A stretch of 20,306 nucleotides of DNA from an uncultured Bacilli bacterium (GTDB lineage Bacteria > Bacillota_I > Bacilli_A > RF39 > UBA660): the NCBI GenBank assembly GCA_944327425.1, contig CALVHJ010000013.1, forward strand, positions 1 to 20,306, in the 5' to 3' direction. Positions 13,633 through 20,306 of this stretch are shown here, piece after piece (position 1 is the first letter of the stretch; every line of letters starts with the position of its first letter). The notes beneath the pieces are model-generated. The model made no database searches. It saw only the letters and a list, made by a program, of their open reading frames with translations, and was not told the DNA's origin. A program made the translations under genes and the position numbers.

Positions 13633-13669
13633 GTAAGCATATAACTAATTAAGAAAGAAGAATTATTAT

Positions 13670-14044
13670 ATGAATGAAATTGTAGCAAAAATTAATCAGG
13701 AAATAAAAGAGAGTATCAAACAAATTGATACTGATTTAATTAGCGATACCTGGCATACTTTTGGTGAATTGTATAAACATCGGAGTATTCTTTATATCAA
13801 ATTATGCAAAGAATTAAGCTTGAAGAAAGATTTCTTGGTATTTAAAACGAAGAAACATGATGATGAAAGTATAATGGAAGGATACTTTATTTTAGGTATA
13901 AAATTGCCGGATAATAGTTACATTTCCTATCATATGAATAATGAAGATTGGGATTTATGTGAATTTGCTCAAGAAATTGAAAAATCTCCAATTAAAGGAA
14001 AACACACTTCTAATGATACTTTATCCAATTTACTTAAAATATAA
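13670..14044 (+). CDS. Phage-type hypothetical protein (WDGH-like family)
   Basis: A 124-residue protein. S-D-T-W-H-T-F-G-E-L-Y-K-H-R (25-38), then K-T-K-K-H-D-D-E-S-I-M-E-G-Y-F-I-L-G-I and I-S-Y-H-M-N-N-E-D-W-D, follows the pattern of a small family common in phage genomes (HTFdELYdHR ... HsDG..dGwFi.GI ... itYHlp...Wd). The usual terminal W-D-G-H-T is here I-K-G-K-H-T (108-113). I believe these are annotated as WDGH-domain proteins, function unknown. The weak AAGAAAGAAG (13651-13660) is the only ribosome-site candidate. With no phage genes next to it and a tRNA gene just upstream, it may be a leftover of an integrated element. Confidence 0.65.
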   Translation: MNEIVAKINQEIKESIKQIDTDLISDTWHTFGELYKHRSILYIKLCKELSLKKDFLVFKTKKHDDESIMEGYFILGIKLPDNSYISYHMNNEDWDLCEFAQEIEKSPIKGKHTSNDTLSNLLKI

Positions 14045-14053
14045 ATTGACAAG

Positions 14054-14078
14054 AAACCATAAGTTACTATGGTTTTTT
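14054..14078 (+). terminator. Terminator of the phage-type gene
   Basis: Stem AAACCATA/TATGGTTT (14054-14061 with 14068-14075), 6-base loop, T-run to 14078. Confidence 0.8.
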
Positions 14079-14089
14079 CGTATGTAATT

Positions 14090-14098
14090 TGTTATAAT
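14090..14098 (+). promoter_or_regulatory. Extended -10 promoter of the phosphoketolase operon
   Basis: TGT-TATAAT, an extended consensus -10. No good -35 lies at the right distance, because the preceding terminator occupies that site. The Shine-Dalgarno is weak (around 14105-14111). Confidence 0.5.
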
Positions 14099-14121
14099 AA
14101 ATAATAGGGTAGTGTGATGAC

Positions 14122-16497
14122 ATGGAAAAAACATTAAAACGAGTAGAATTAGAAAAAATTGATGCTTATTTTCGGGCTGCTAATTATTTGGCAGCAGCTG
14201 AGCTTTATTTAAAAGATAATTCTCTATTAAAAGAACCACTTAAATTAGATCATATAAAAGCAAAACAAGTGGGACATTGGGGAACGACTCCGGGTCAAAA
14301 TTTTTGTTATGTTCATTTAAATAGAATTATTAAGAAAAATGATTTAAATATGATTTTTATATCTGGTCCGGGACATGGTGGGGGAGCGGCTTATTCTAAT
14401 GTCTATTTAGAAGGAACATATAGTGAGATTTATCCGGAGATATCTTATGATGCGGACGGATTAAAAAAACTTATGAAAAGATTTAGTGCTCCTAGTGGTA
14501 CATCTAGTCATGTTGCTCCTGAAATACCCGGAAGTATTAATGAAGGAGGAGAACTTGGATATAGTCTTGCTCATGCTTTTGGGGCAGTACTAGATAATCC
14601 TGATCTTTGGACAGCTTGTGTTATAGGGGATGGTGAAGCTGAAACTGGCCCTCTAGCAGCTAGCTGGCAATTAAATAAGTTTTTAAATCCTATAACGGAT
14701 GGTGTTGTTTTACCAATTTTACATTTAAATGGTTATAAAATTGCTAATCCGACTATTTTGGCAAGAATTAGTGAAGAAGAATTAACCATGTATTTTAAAG
14801 GTATGGGATGGAGTCCATATATAGTTGAATATGCAAATGATATGCAAATACATGAAGATATGGCTCAAGCTTTAGATATGATAGTAGAAGATATTAAAAA
14901 AATCAAAAAGCAGGCTAAAGAAAATAATGATACAACAAGGCCAATGTGGCCAATGCTAATATTAAAAACACCTAAGGGTTGGACTGGACCAAAAGTGGTA
15001 GAAGAAAAAATAGTGGAAGGAACTTTTAGAGCTCATCAAGTGCCAGTTATAGTTGATAAAGATCATGAAAGTAATTTAAGTGTTTTAGAGGCTTGGCTTA
15101 AGAGTTATAAACCAGGGGAATTATTTGATGAATTTGGTACTTTAAAAAAAGGCTTGCAAGAATTAATTCCTGCTAAAGAAAGAAGAATGGGTGCTAATCG
15201 AAATGCTAATGGCGGATTAATATTAAAAGAATTGAATATACTTGATTATCAAAATTATATGATTGATATAGATGCACCAGGTAAAGTAATAGATAGTGAT
15301 ATGACAGTTTTATCAAGCTTTATAAGAGATATTATCAAGTTAAATCCTCATAATTATCGAATATTTGGACCGGATGAAGCATTAAGTAATCGACTTAGTC
15401 ATGTATTTGAAGTAACAAATCGTAAATGGAATGGAGAGGTCATAAAAGGGGACGAGTATTTAAATACTGATGGCATGGTTATGGATACCATTTTATCGGA
15501 ACATGCTTGTGAAGGAATGCTAGAAGGATATTTACTTACCGGAAGACATGGGTTTATTCATACATATGAATCGTTTAGTCGAATTATTGATTCAATGGTT
15601 TCACAACATGCAAAATGGTTAAAAGTATGTAGAGAACTTTCATGGCGAGCGCCTATATCAAGTTTAAATATTATGCTTACTAGTCATGTTTGGCAACAAG
15701 ATCATAATGGTTATACTCATCAAGATCCTGGTTTTTTAAATCATATAGTTACGAAAAAAGCGGAAATTGTGCGAATATATTTACCAATTGATGCTAATAC
15801 ACTTTTATCTACTTTTGATCATATTATAAGAACTAAGGATTATGTTAATGTAGTAGTGGCAAGTAAGCATTTATCGCTTCAATGGTTAAATAAAAATAAA
15901 GCTATAGCTCATTGTCGTAGAGGGATTGGCGTTTTAGATTTTGCTAGTAATGATGAGGGTAATCCAGATGTTGTTTTAGCAAGTGCTGGAGATACTCCTA
16001 ATTTAGAAATATTAGCTGCTTCAGTTTTACTTCGAAAATATATACCTAATATTAAGGTGAGAGTAGTAAATGTCATTGATTTGATGCGTTTAGTTTCTAA
16101 TACCGAACATTCACATGGCTTAAGTGATTTAGATTATGATAAACTATTTACAAAGGATAAACCTATTATATTTGCTTTTCATGGATATCCTAATTTAATT
16201 CATGAACTTACTTATAAGCGTAATAATAATAATTTACATGTTAGAGGATATATTGAAGAAGGAGCAATTACAACACCTTTTGATATGCGGGTTTTAAATA
16301 AAATAGATAGATATAATTTAGTTAAATTAGCTTTAAAACATTTGAAGATTAATTCAATAGAAGCGATAAAACTAAATGATTATTGTGATATTATGCTTGC
16401 TAAACATAAGAAATATATTAAAGAATATGGAATAGATATGCCGGAAGTTAAAGAATTTGAATTTGATTTTAAAGGGGATGAAAATTATGAATTATGA
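14122..16497 (+). CDS. xpkA: Xylulose-5-phosphate/fructose-6-phosphate phosphoketolase
   Basis: A thiamine-diphosphate enzyme that splits xylulose-5-P (and often fructose-6-P) with phosphate into acetyl-phosphate plus glyceraldehyde-3-P or erythrose-4-P. It is the key step of the phosphoketolase pathway in the cytosol. The length (791 aa) is typical. Motifs in order: GHWGTTPGQ (51-59), SGPGHGGGA (81-89), the ThDP/Mg motif GDGEAETGP (169-177), HLNGYKI (201-207), and a full C-terminal domain (HGYPNLIHELTYKR...GAITTPFDM). Its 3' end overlaps the next gene by 11 bases, so it heads a translationally coupled operon with two redox enzymes. It would yield ATP through acetate kinase, which is not in the window. 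Confidence 0.97.
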   Translation: MEKTLKRVELEKIDAYFRAANYLAAAELYLKDNSLLKEPLKLDHIKAKQVGHWGTTPGQNFCYVHLNRIIKKNDLNMIFISGPGHGGGAAYSNVYLEGTYSEIYPEISYDADGLKKLMKRFSAPSGTSSHVAPEIPGSINEGGELGYSLAHAFGAVLDNPDLWTACVIGDGEAETGPLAASWQLNKFLNPITDGVVLPILHLNGYKIANPTILARISEEELTMYFKGMGWSPYIVEYANDMQIHEDMAQALDMIVEDIKKIKKQAKENNDTTRPMWPMLILKTPKGWTGPKVVEEKIVEGTFRAHQVPVIVDKDHESNLSVLEAWLKSYKPGELFDEFGTLKKGLQELIPAKERRMGANRNANGGLILKELNILDYQNYMIDIDAPGKVIDSDMTVLSSFIRDIIKLNPHNYRIFGPDEALSNRLSHVFEVTNRKWNGEVIKGDEYLNTDGMVMDTILSEHACEGMLEGYLLTGRHGFIHTYESFSRIIDSMVSQHAKWLKVCRELSWRAPISSLNIMLTSHVWQQDHNGYTHQDPGFLNHIVTKKAEIVRIYLPIDANTLLSTFDHIIRTKDYVNVVVASKHLSLQWLNKNKAIAHCRRGIGVLDFASNDEGNPDVVLASAGDTPNLEILAASVLLRKYIPNIKVRVVNVIDLMRLVSNTEHSHGLSDLDYDKLFTKDKPIIFAFHGYPNLIHELTYKRNNNNLHVRGYIEEGAITTPFDMRVLNKIDRYNLVKLALKHLKINSIEAIKLNDYCDIMLAKHKKYIKEYGIDMPEVKEFEFDFKGDENYEL

Positions 16498-17971
16498 TTA
16501 TATTGTTGTAGGAGCAGGAATGGGTGGACTGGGAGCAGCTTTGAATTTAGCTTTTAATAATAAGAAAGTCTTGGTTTTGGAGAAGAATAGTTTACCGGGA
16601 GGAGTAGTTACTACTTTCAAAAGAGGTAGATTTGAATTTGATGTAGCATTATATGACTTGATGGATTATGGGAATGATGAACATGTTGGTTCTTTGCAAA
16701 GACTTTTTAATAAATATAATTTAGGAGTAGAAGTTAAGCCAATTCCTTATAATATTAGAATAAAGAGTATTGATGATAATTTTGATGAAGTTATTAAAGG
16801 GGAAATTGATGATTGGATTTTAAGATTAGAAGAACTTTATCGGGGATCAATGAGTACATTTAGAAGCTTGCTACCAGTTTTGAAAGAAATTCATGAGGCT
16901 TTAATGGCATTAAAGAAGGGACGGAAAAATTTAGAGAAGGACTTTCCTAATTTTATCAAGTATTTGGATTATAATGCTATTGATGCTTTAGTTGATCTTA
17001 ATATACCGTCAAAAACAATTAATGTTCTTGGCTATTTATGGATGGAGATAGGTAGTCCTTTAAAGAAGCTTAATTTTATAGATTTTGCTGAATGTTTATA
17101 TAAATATATTTTTAAAAGACCAGTTGGTTTAGCTAATAAAAATATAGATTTAGCTTTAAAAATGGTTAATAGATTAGAAGAACTGGGTGGGAAAATATAT
17201 TATCGTTCTTTAGTTGTAGAAATAAGAGATAATAATGACAAAAAAGAAGTTGTTTTAAGTGATGGAACTATATATAAAGCTAAGGAAGTTATTTGTGATT
17301 TATCAGAACGTTATGTTCTTAAAAATTTGATTAAAAAAGATTATCCGGAAGCCCAAGCTAAAGAAAATGCTAGAACTTTATCAATGAATGGGTTAGTAGT
17401 GTATTTAGGCTTAAATAAATCATATCAAGATTTGCGGCTATATAATTATCGTTATTATCAGTTTCAAAATTTAAATAGTGTTACTAATATTAAGAGTATG
17501 AAGAAATTATCTCATCATACAATAGAGGCTATAGTTCCTAATATTATAAATGAAAATGCCAGTCCTAAGAATACAACTATTTTGGTTTTAAAAACATTAT
17601 ATTTAAATGATGCTTGGAATGGTGTTAATAAAGATAATTATTATCAAATTAAAGAGACGCTTGCTAATGAATTAATTGAAGAGTTTGAGCAGGCATTTAA
17701 TATAGATATTAAAGAATATATTGAAGAAATAGATATAGCTACTCCTTTTACTTTTGCTAGATATACCAATAGTATAAATGGTTGTATGTTTGGAGCTATG
17801 CGTCTTGGTTATGATAATAGTATTCATAGACTACTTTCTTATGAAGATGAACGTATTTTACATTTGAGTTTTGTAGGTGGTAGTTCTTTACTTGGCAGTG
17901 GAGTTGATAATGCTTTTTACAGTGGATATTATATAACAGAGAAATTATTAAATGAAAGAGGCGAAGATTAG
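16487..17971 (+). CDS. FAD-dependent oxidoreductase, CrtI/phytoene desaturase-carotenoid isomerase-retinol saturase type
   Basis: A 494-residue flavoprotein. The N-terminal Rossmann motif is D-Y-I-V-V-G-A-G-M-G-G-L-G-A-A (4-18), followed by the family region N-S-L-P-G-G-V-V-T-T-F-K-R-G-R-F-E-F-D-V (34-53). The C-terminal FAD-binding region is near 465-485 (FVGGSSLLGSGVDNAFYSGYYI). The superfamily oxidises, isomerises or saturates double bonds of polyprenoids and retinoids; the substrate here is unknown and no carotenoid genes are near. Start codons at 16457 and 16478 are in frame, but AAAGGGG (16471-16477) fits the ATG at 16487. It lies between phosphoketolase and a ferredoxin-reductase fusion that could feed it electrons. 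Confidence 0.88.
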   Translation: MNYDYIVVGAGMGGLGAALNLAFNNKKVLVLEKNSLPGGVVTTFKRGRFEFDVALYDLMDYGNDEHVGSLQRLFNKYNLGVEVKPIPYNIRIKSIDDNFDEVIKGEIDDWILRLEELYRGSMSTFRSLLPVLKEIHEALMALKKGRKNLEKDFPNFIKYLDYNAIDALVDLNIPSKTINVLGYLWMEIGSPLKKLNFIDFAECLYKYIFKRPVGLANKNIDLALKMVNRLEELGGKIYYRSLVVEIRDNNDKKEVVLSDGTIYKAKEVICDLSERYVLKNLIKKDYPEAQAKENARTLSMNGLVVYLGLNKSYQDLRLYNYRYYQFQNLNSVTNIKSMKKLSHHTIEAIVPNIINENASPKNTTILVLKTLYLNDAWNGVNKDNYYQIKETLANELIEEFEQAFNIDIKEYIEEIDIATPFTFARYTNSINGCMFGAMRLGYDNSIHRLLSYEDERILHLSFVGGSSLLGSGVDNAFYSGYYITEKLLNERGED

Positions 17972-19102
17972 ATGGAAGCAGTAGATAAAATGGAAAAAAT
18001 AAAAAAGGAAAGAAAAGATATAATAGCTAGTTTTAGTAAAAAGAAACCGGTTGATACTTATATAGATAAAGAGGTTAGGAATATGCGGGATTTATATCAT
18101 ACAGTTATTACAGATATATATGAAGAAACCAAAGATGTTAAAACTTTTACTTTAATGGCTGATAAAGATTCTAGTACTCCTCATTTGGCTCCTTTTAAAG
18201 CAGGACAATATATAACTATTCATGTAACTATTGATTCGATGCCAGTTACAAGAGCGTACTCTTTATCTTCAGCCCCAGCTTTTGCTAATAAAGATATTTA
18301 TAAAATAACGATTAAAAGAGTAGAAAATGGTTTAGTAAGTAATTATATGTTAGATCAAGTTAAAGTTGGCGATAAGATGGTAGTAAGTAAGCCAGCGGGA
18401 GAATTTGGTTATAGTTTTATACGTGATGAAGATAATGTCATTGCTATAGCGGGGGGAAGTGGTATAACTCCTTTTATGTCTTTAGCGAATGCTATTTTAG
18501 ATGGTGTTTATAATTGTAATTTAACAGTATTTTATAGTGTTAAAACATATGAAGATATTATATTTAAAAAGGAAATAGAAGAAATAAATAAGAAAAATAA
18601 AAATGTTAAGTTTGTTATTACTTTGACGAGGGAAGAAAAAGATGGATATTTACATGGACATTTTAATAAAGAAATGTTAGAGTCTTATATAAAAGAATTT
18701 AATACAGTACTTATGTGTGGACCCAAAGAACTTTATAAAGCAATGAATGAAATATTAAATGATTTTAATATTCCAAGAAAATCTGTTCATTATGAAAATT
18801 TTTTTGTTCAATATGAACCAGAAGAAAAAATAGAATATAAATTAAAAGTAGTTATGAAAGATAAAACACAAGAAATCACTTGTAATAATGATGAAACTTT
18901 GTTGGTAGCTATGGAGCGTGCTAGTATTAAAGCACCATCATTATGTAGAGTAGGTGAATGTGGTTATTGTAGAAGTATTTTATTGAGTGGTAAAGTTAAA
19001 ATGATTGGAGCAGCTCTTAAAAAGGCAGAAGCTGAAAATGATTATATTCATCCATGTGTTTCTTTTCCTGATAGTGATATAGTACTTAAATTAGATATAT
19101 AA
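17972..19102 (+). CDS. Flavin reductase with C-terminal 2Fe-2S ferredoxin domain
   Basis: A 376-residue electron-transfer protein. After a lysine-rich N-terminal extension (1-40), the FNR flavin-binding barrel (about 42-150) has R-A-Y-S-L-S-S (94-100), and the NAD(P)-binding domain (about 154-275) has G-G-S-G-I-T-P (161-167) and C-G-P (249-251). The plant-type ferredoxin domain (about 288-376) has ligands Cys325, Cys330, Cys333 and Cys362. It moves electrons from NAD(P)H through flavin to the iron-sulfur cluster and on to a partner, most simply the FAD enzyme encoded just upstream. The ATG follows the previous stop directly (TAGATG). It resembles the reductases of hybrid-cluster and oxygenase systems. 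Confidence 0.93.
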   Translation: MEAVDKMEKIKKERKDIIASFSKKKPVDTYIDKEVRNMRDLYHTVITDIYEETKDVKTFTLMADKDSSTPHLAPFKAGQYITIHVTIDSMPVTRAYSLSSAPAFANKDIYKITIKRVENGLVSNYMLDQVKVGDKMVVSKPAGEFGYSFIRDEDNVIAIAGGSGITPFMSLANAILDGVYNCNLTVFYSVKTYEDIIFKKEIEEINKKNKNVKFVITLTREEKDGYLHGHFNKEMLESYIKEFNTVLMCGPKELYKAMNEILNDFNIPRKSVHYENFFVQYEPEEKIEYKLKVVMKDKTQEITCNNDETLLVAMERASIKAPSLCRVGECGYCRSILLSGKVKMIGAALKKAEAENDYIHPCVSFPDSDIVLKLDI

Positions 19103-19105
19103 CAA

Positions 19106-19139
19106 ATAATCCCAAGTTATTTTAAATACTTGGGATTAT
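19106..19139. terminator. Hairpin between convergent genes, possible bidirectional terminator
   Basis: A 12-bp perfect stem (19106-19117 with 19128-19139) with a 10-base loop. T-runs on both sides are poor, so termination is likely but not certain. It overlaps the stop of the minus-strand HTH remnant. Confidence 0.55.
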
Positions 19140-19430
19140 CTATTCTACCTAAGAGATAGTCAGCACTAACATGATATTTGTGGCATATTTGATAAAGGAA
19201 AGGGGTGGCAATAAAATGTCTACCTTTTTCATAATTACAAATAACTGATTTATTAGTGTTTAATACTTTAGCTAACTTTTCTTGAGTTAGTTTATTTTCT
19301 TTTCGAAATTCTTTAATTCTTTGGTTAATTAACTCATTATTTGTTTTCTTTTTAAAAGTTCTATTATAGTTATTTTTGGTTAAGGAGAATACATAATCTA
19401 CGGAAACATTAAAATAATTGCAAAAAGAAA
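19117..19430 (-). pseudogene. 5'-truncated double-HTH (XRE) regulator
   Basis: The minus strand reads ...I-S-F-C-N-Y-F-N-V-S-V-D-Y-V-F-S-L-T-K-N..., then a complete second HTH (ELINQRIKEFRKENKLTQEKLAKVLNTNKSVICNYEKG) and ...H-V-S-A-D-Y-L-L-G-R-I-D-N-P-K-Y-L-K, stop at 19117-19119. It is collinear with the intact regulator at 11285-11725, where the shared F-C-N-Y-F-[GN]-V-S-[IV]-D-Y-V occurs after 50 residues. Here those first residues, with start codon and promoter, are missing: upstream of about 19430 the sequence is the surface-protein frame on the other strand, and the frame closes at TAA without any start. It looks like half a gene left at a breakpoint. Confidence 0.75.
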
Positions 19431-20306
19431 TATTGTTATTGGTGGTTTTGTAATATTAATAATTAGTGCCATAATACTTAATTTTAGTAGTGCTAGATAT
19501 AGAAGTACAGCTAGTGTACCAGTTGTTGATAGCACAGTTAACTATACACCCTATAATTTTCGTGTAATGGAAGTATATGTAGATAGTAACTTAGAATATA
19601 CTTGGAATAATAATACATCTTTAGATGTATATACTAGTAGTACTAATATAACTAATTATGTATCAAGTATGAGTGATAGTATTTATACATTAGATAATAC
19701 AAATAGTTATTGTACAACTGATAATGGTAATGGGGAATATATTAGAAATGATAGTGTAACTATAGGATATAGTGATTTAAACTTAAGTATAAATAATAAC
19801 AGTGGAAGAAAAGCTAAATGTTATTTATATTTTGATGAAAGACCAGATGAAACACCACCAACCACAACTATAGCAGTATCATCATCAACAAGTGGATCAA
19901 ATGGCTGGTATAGATCATTAACCTTAAGAGTAAGTGGAAGTGATAGTGAAAGTGGAGTAGCAAGCGTACAATATTGTACAACAACAAGTACAACCTGTAC
20001 ACCAAACATGAGTGTAACCGGAACAAGCACAACAGTATCATTATCAAGTAATGCTAGTGCCCGAAGAGTATGTGCAAGGTCAGTAGATAATGCAGGAAAT
20101 GTAAGTGAAGTAACATGTAGTAATGCTTATAGTGTAGATAGTACTAATCCAACAATAAGTATAACCAGTACCAGTGCAACAAGTAATAGTATTACAGTAA
20201 CAGTAAGAGGAAGTGACTCTCATAGTGGTATATATCAATATAAATTTAGTAGTAATAATGGCTCATCATATACAACAGTAACATCAAGTAATGGTACATA
20301 CTCATA
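19384..20306 (+). CDS. Surface protein with signal anchor and Ig-like repeats, no start codon seen, runs off the window
   Basis: One frame is open from 19384 (after TAA 19381-19383) to the window end, about 307 codons. It begins A-K-R-N-I-V-I-G-G-F-V-I-L-I-I-S-A-I-I-L (from 19420), a normal N-terminal membrane/signal segment. A domain with STVNYTPYNFRVMEVYVD and a pair of Cys follows (19501-19833). Then come Ser/Thr-rich Ig-like repeats starting at P-P-T-T-T-I (about 19855) and N-P-T-I-S-I (about 20149), each with a G-S-D-S-x-S-G-[VI] motif. Cys spacing (QYC...TTC, RVC...VTC) suggests disulfides. No ATG, GTG or TTG occurs in frame before 19567, well inside the mature protein, and no suitable ribosome site precedes the anchor. 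It is therefore a headless gene or one fused by rearrangement. Confidence 0.7.

Noticed and set aside
19382..19395. AAGGAG followed by ATA as a start for the surface protein
   Set aside because: ATA starts are very rare, and the AAGGAG lies in bases that belong to the antisense regulator gene, so it is probably chance.
19821..20030. Minus-strand ORF inside the surface-protein frame
   Set aside because: The low-complexity Ser/Thr repeat coding strand creates it; no start signals.
1..20306. Mycoplasma genetic code (TGA as Trp)
   Set aside because: TGA is the natural stop of three genes, one inside a terminator, and Trp codons are TGG.
1..20306. CRISPR arrays, insertion sequences, replication origin
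   Set aside because: No regularly spaced repeats, transposase reading frames or DnaA-box clusters were seen.

Overview
The window comes from a low-GC Firmicutes-like bacterium, probably an uncultured gut Bacilli/Mollicutes-type lineage. It is very AT-rich, uses short Shine-Dalgarno sequences of the AAGGAGG/GGTGAT type, and has SPFH/NfeD, holin, RDD and phosphoketolase genes of Firmicutes type. The genetic code is standard: TGA ends the RDD gene, rpoZ and the phosphoketolase gene, and Trp is TGG, so this is not the Mycoplasma code.

Left part (1-6350). After a short stretch of GNRA-capped hairpins comes a eukaryote-like (type 2) isoleucyl-tRNA synthetase, whose HIGH box is rearranged to GLHH, and then a strong terminator. 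Next is an accessory stretch: a small frameshifted gene, two unrecognised membrane proteins (3509-4612 and 5399-6352), an RDD-family membrane protein, and a short remnant of a second RDD copy.

Middle (6500-11100). This holds mostly single genes with their own promoters: a phage-type holin, an NfeD/SPFH membrane-microdomain pair, a hypoxanthine-DNA glycosylase, a lone type IV pilin-like protein, a membrane-anchored thioredoxin-like protein, and a signal-less M23-SH3-LysM endolysin preceded by a tiny acidic ORF. The holin and endolysin look like a split, chromosomally resident lysis cassette. Two tRNA genes (Arg-ACG, Pro-UGG) lie on the minus strand.

Right part (11260-19102). A double-HTH repressor is divergent from two unrecognised genes, the second of which ends in a clamp-binding-like QTRLF tail. 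They are followed by rpoZ, tRNA-Ala(UGC) and an orphan phage-type protein. Then comes a tightly coupled three-gene operon: phosphoketolase, a CrtI-like FAD oxidoreductase, and a ferredoxin reductase with a C-terminal 2Fe-2S domain. It suggests central fermentation coupled to a dedicated reductive step.

Right end (19103-20306). The C-terminal half of a second double-HTH gene (minus strand) is joined head to head to a long Ig-repeat surface-protein reading frame that lacks a start codon and runs off the window. This junction looks like a rearrangement breakpoint or one state of a variable surface locus, and is the most unusual structure seen here. A window-wide trait is promoter compactness: most -10 boxes sit only about 11-28 bases before the start codon.
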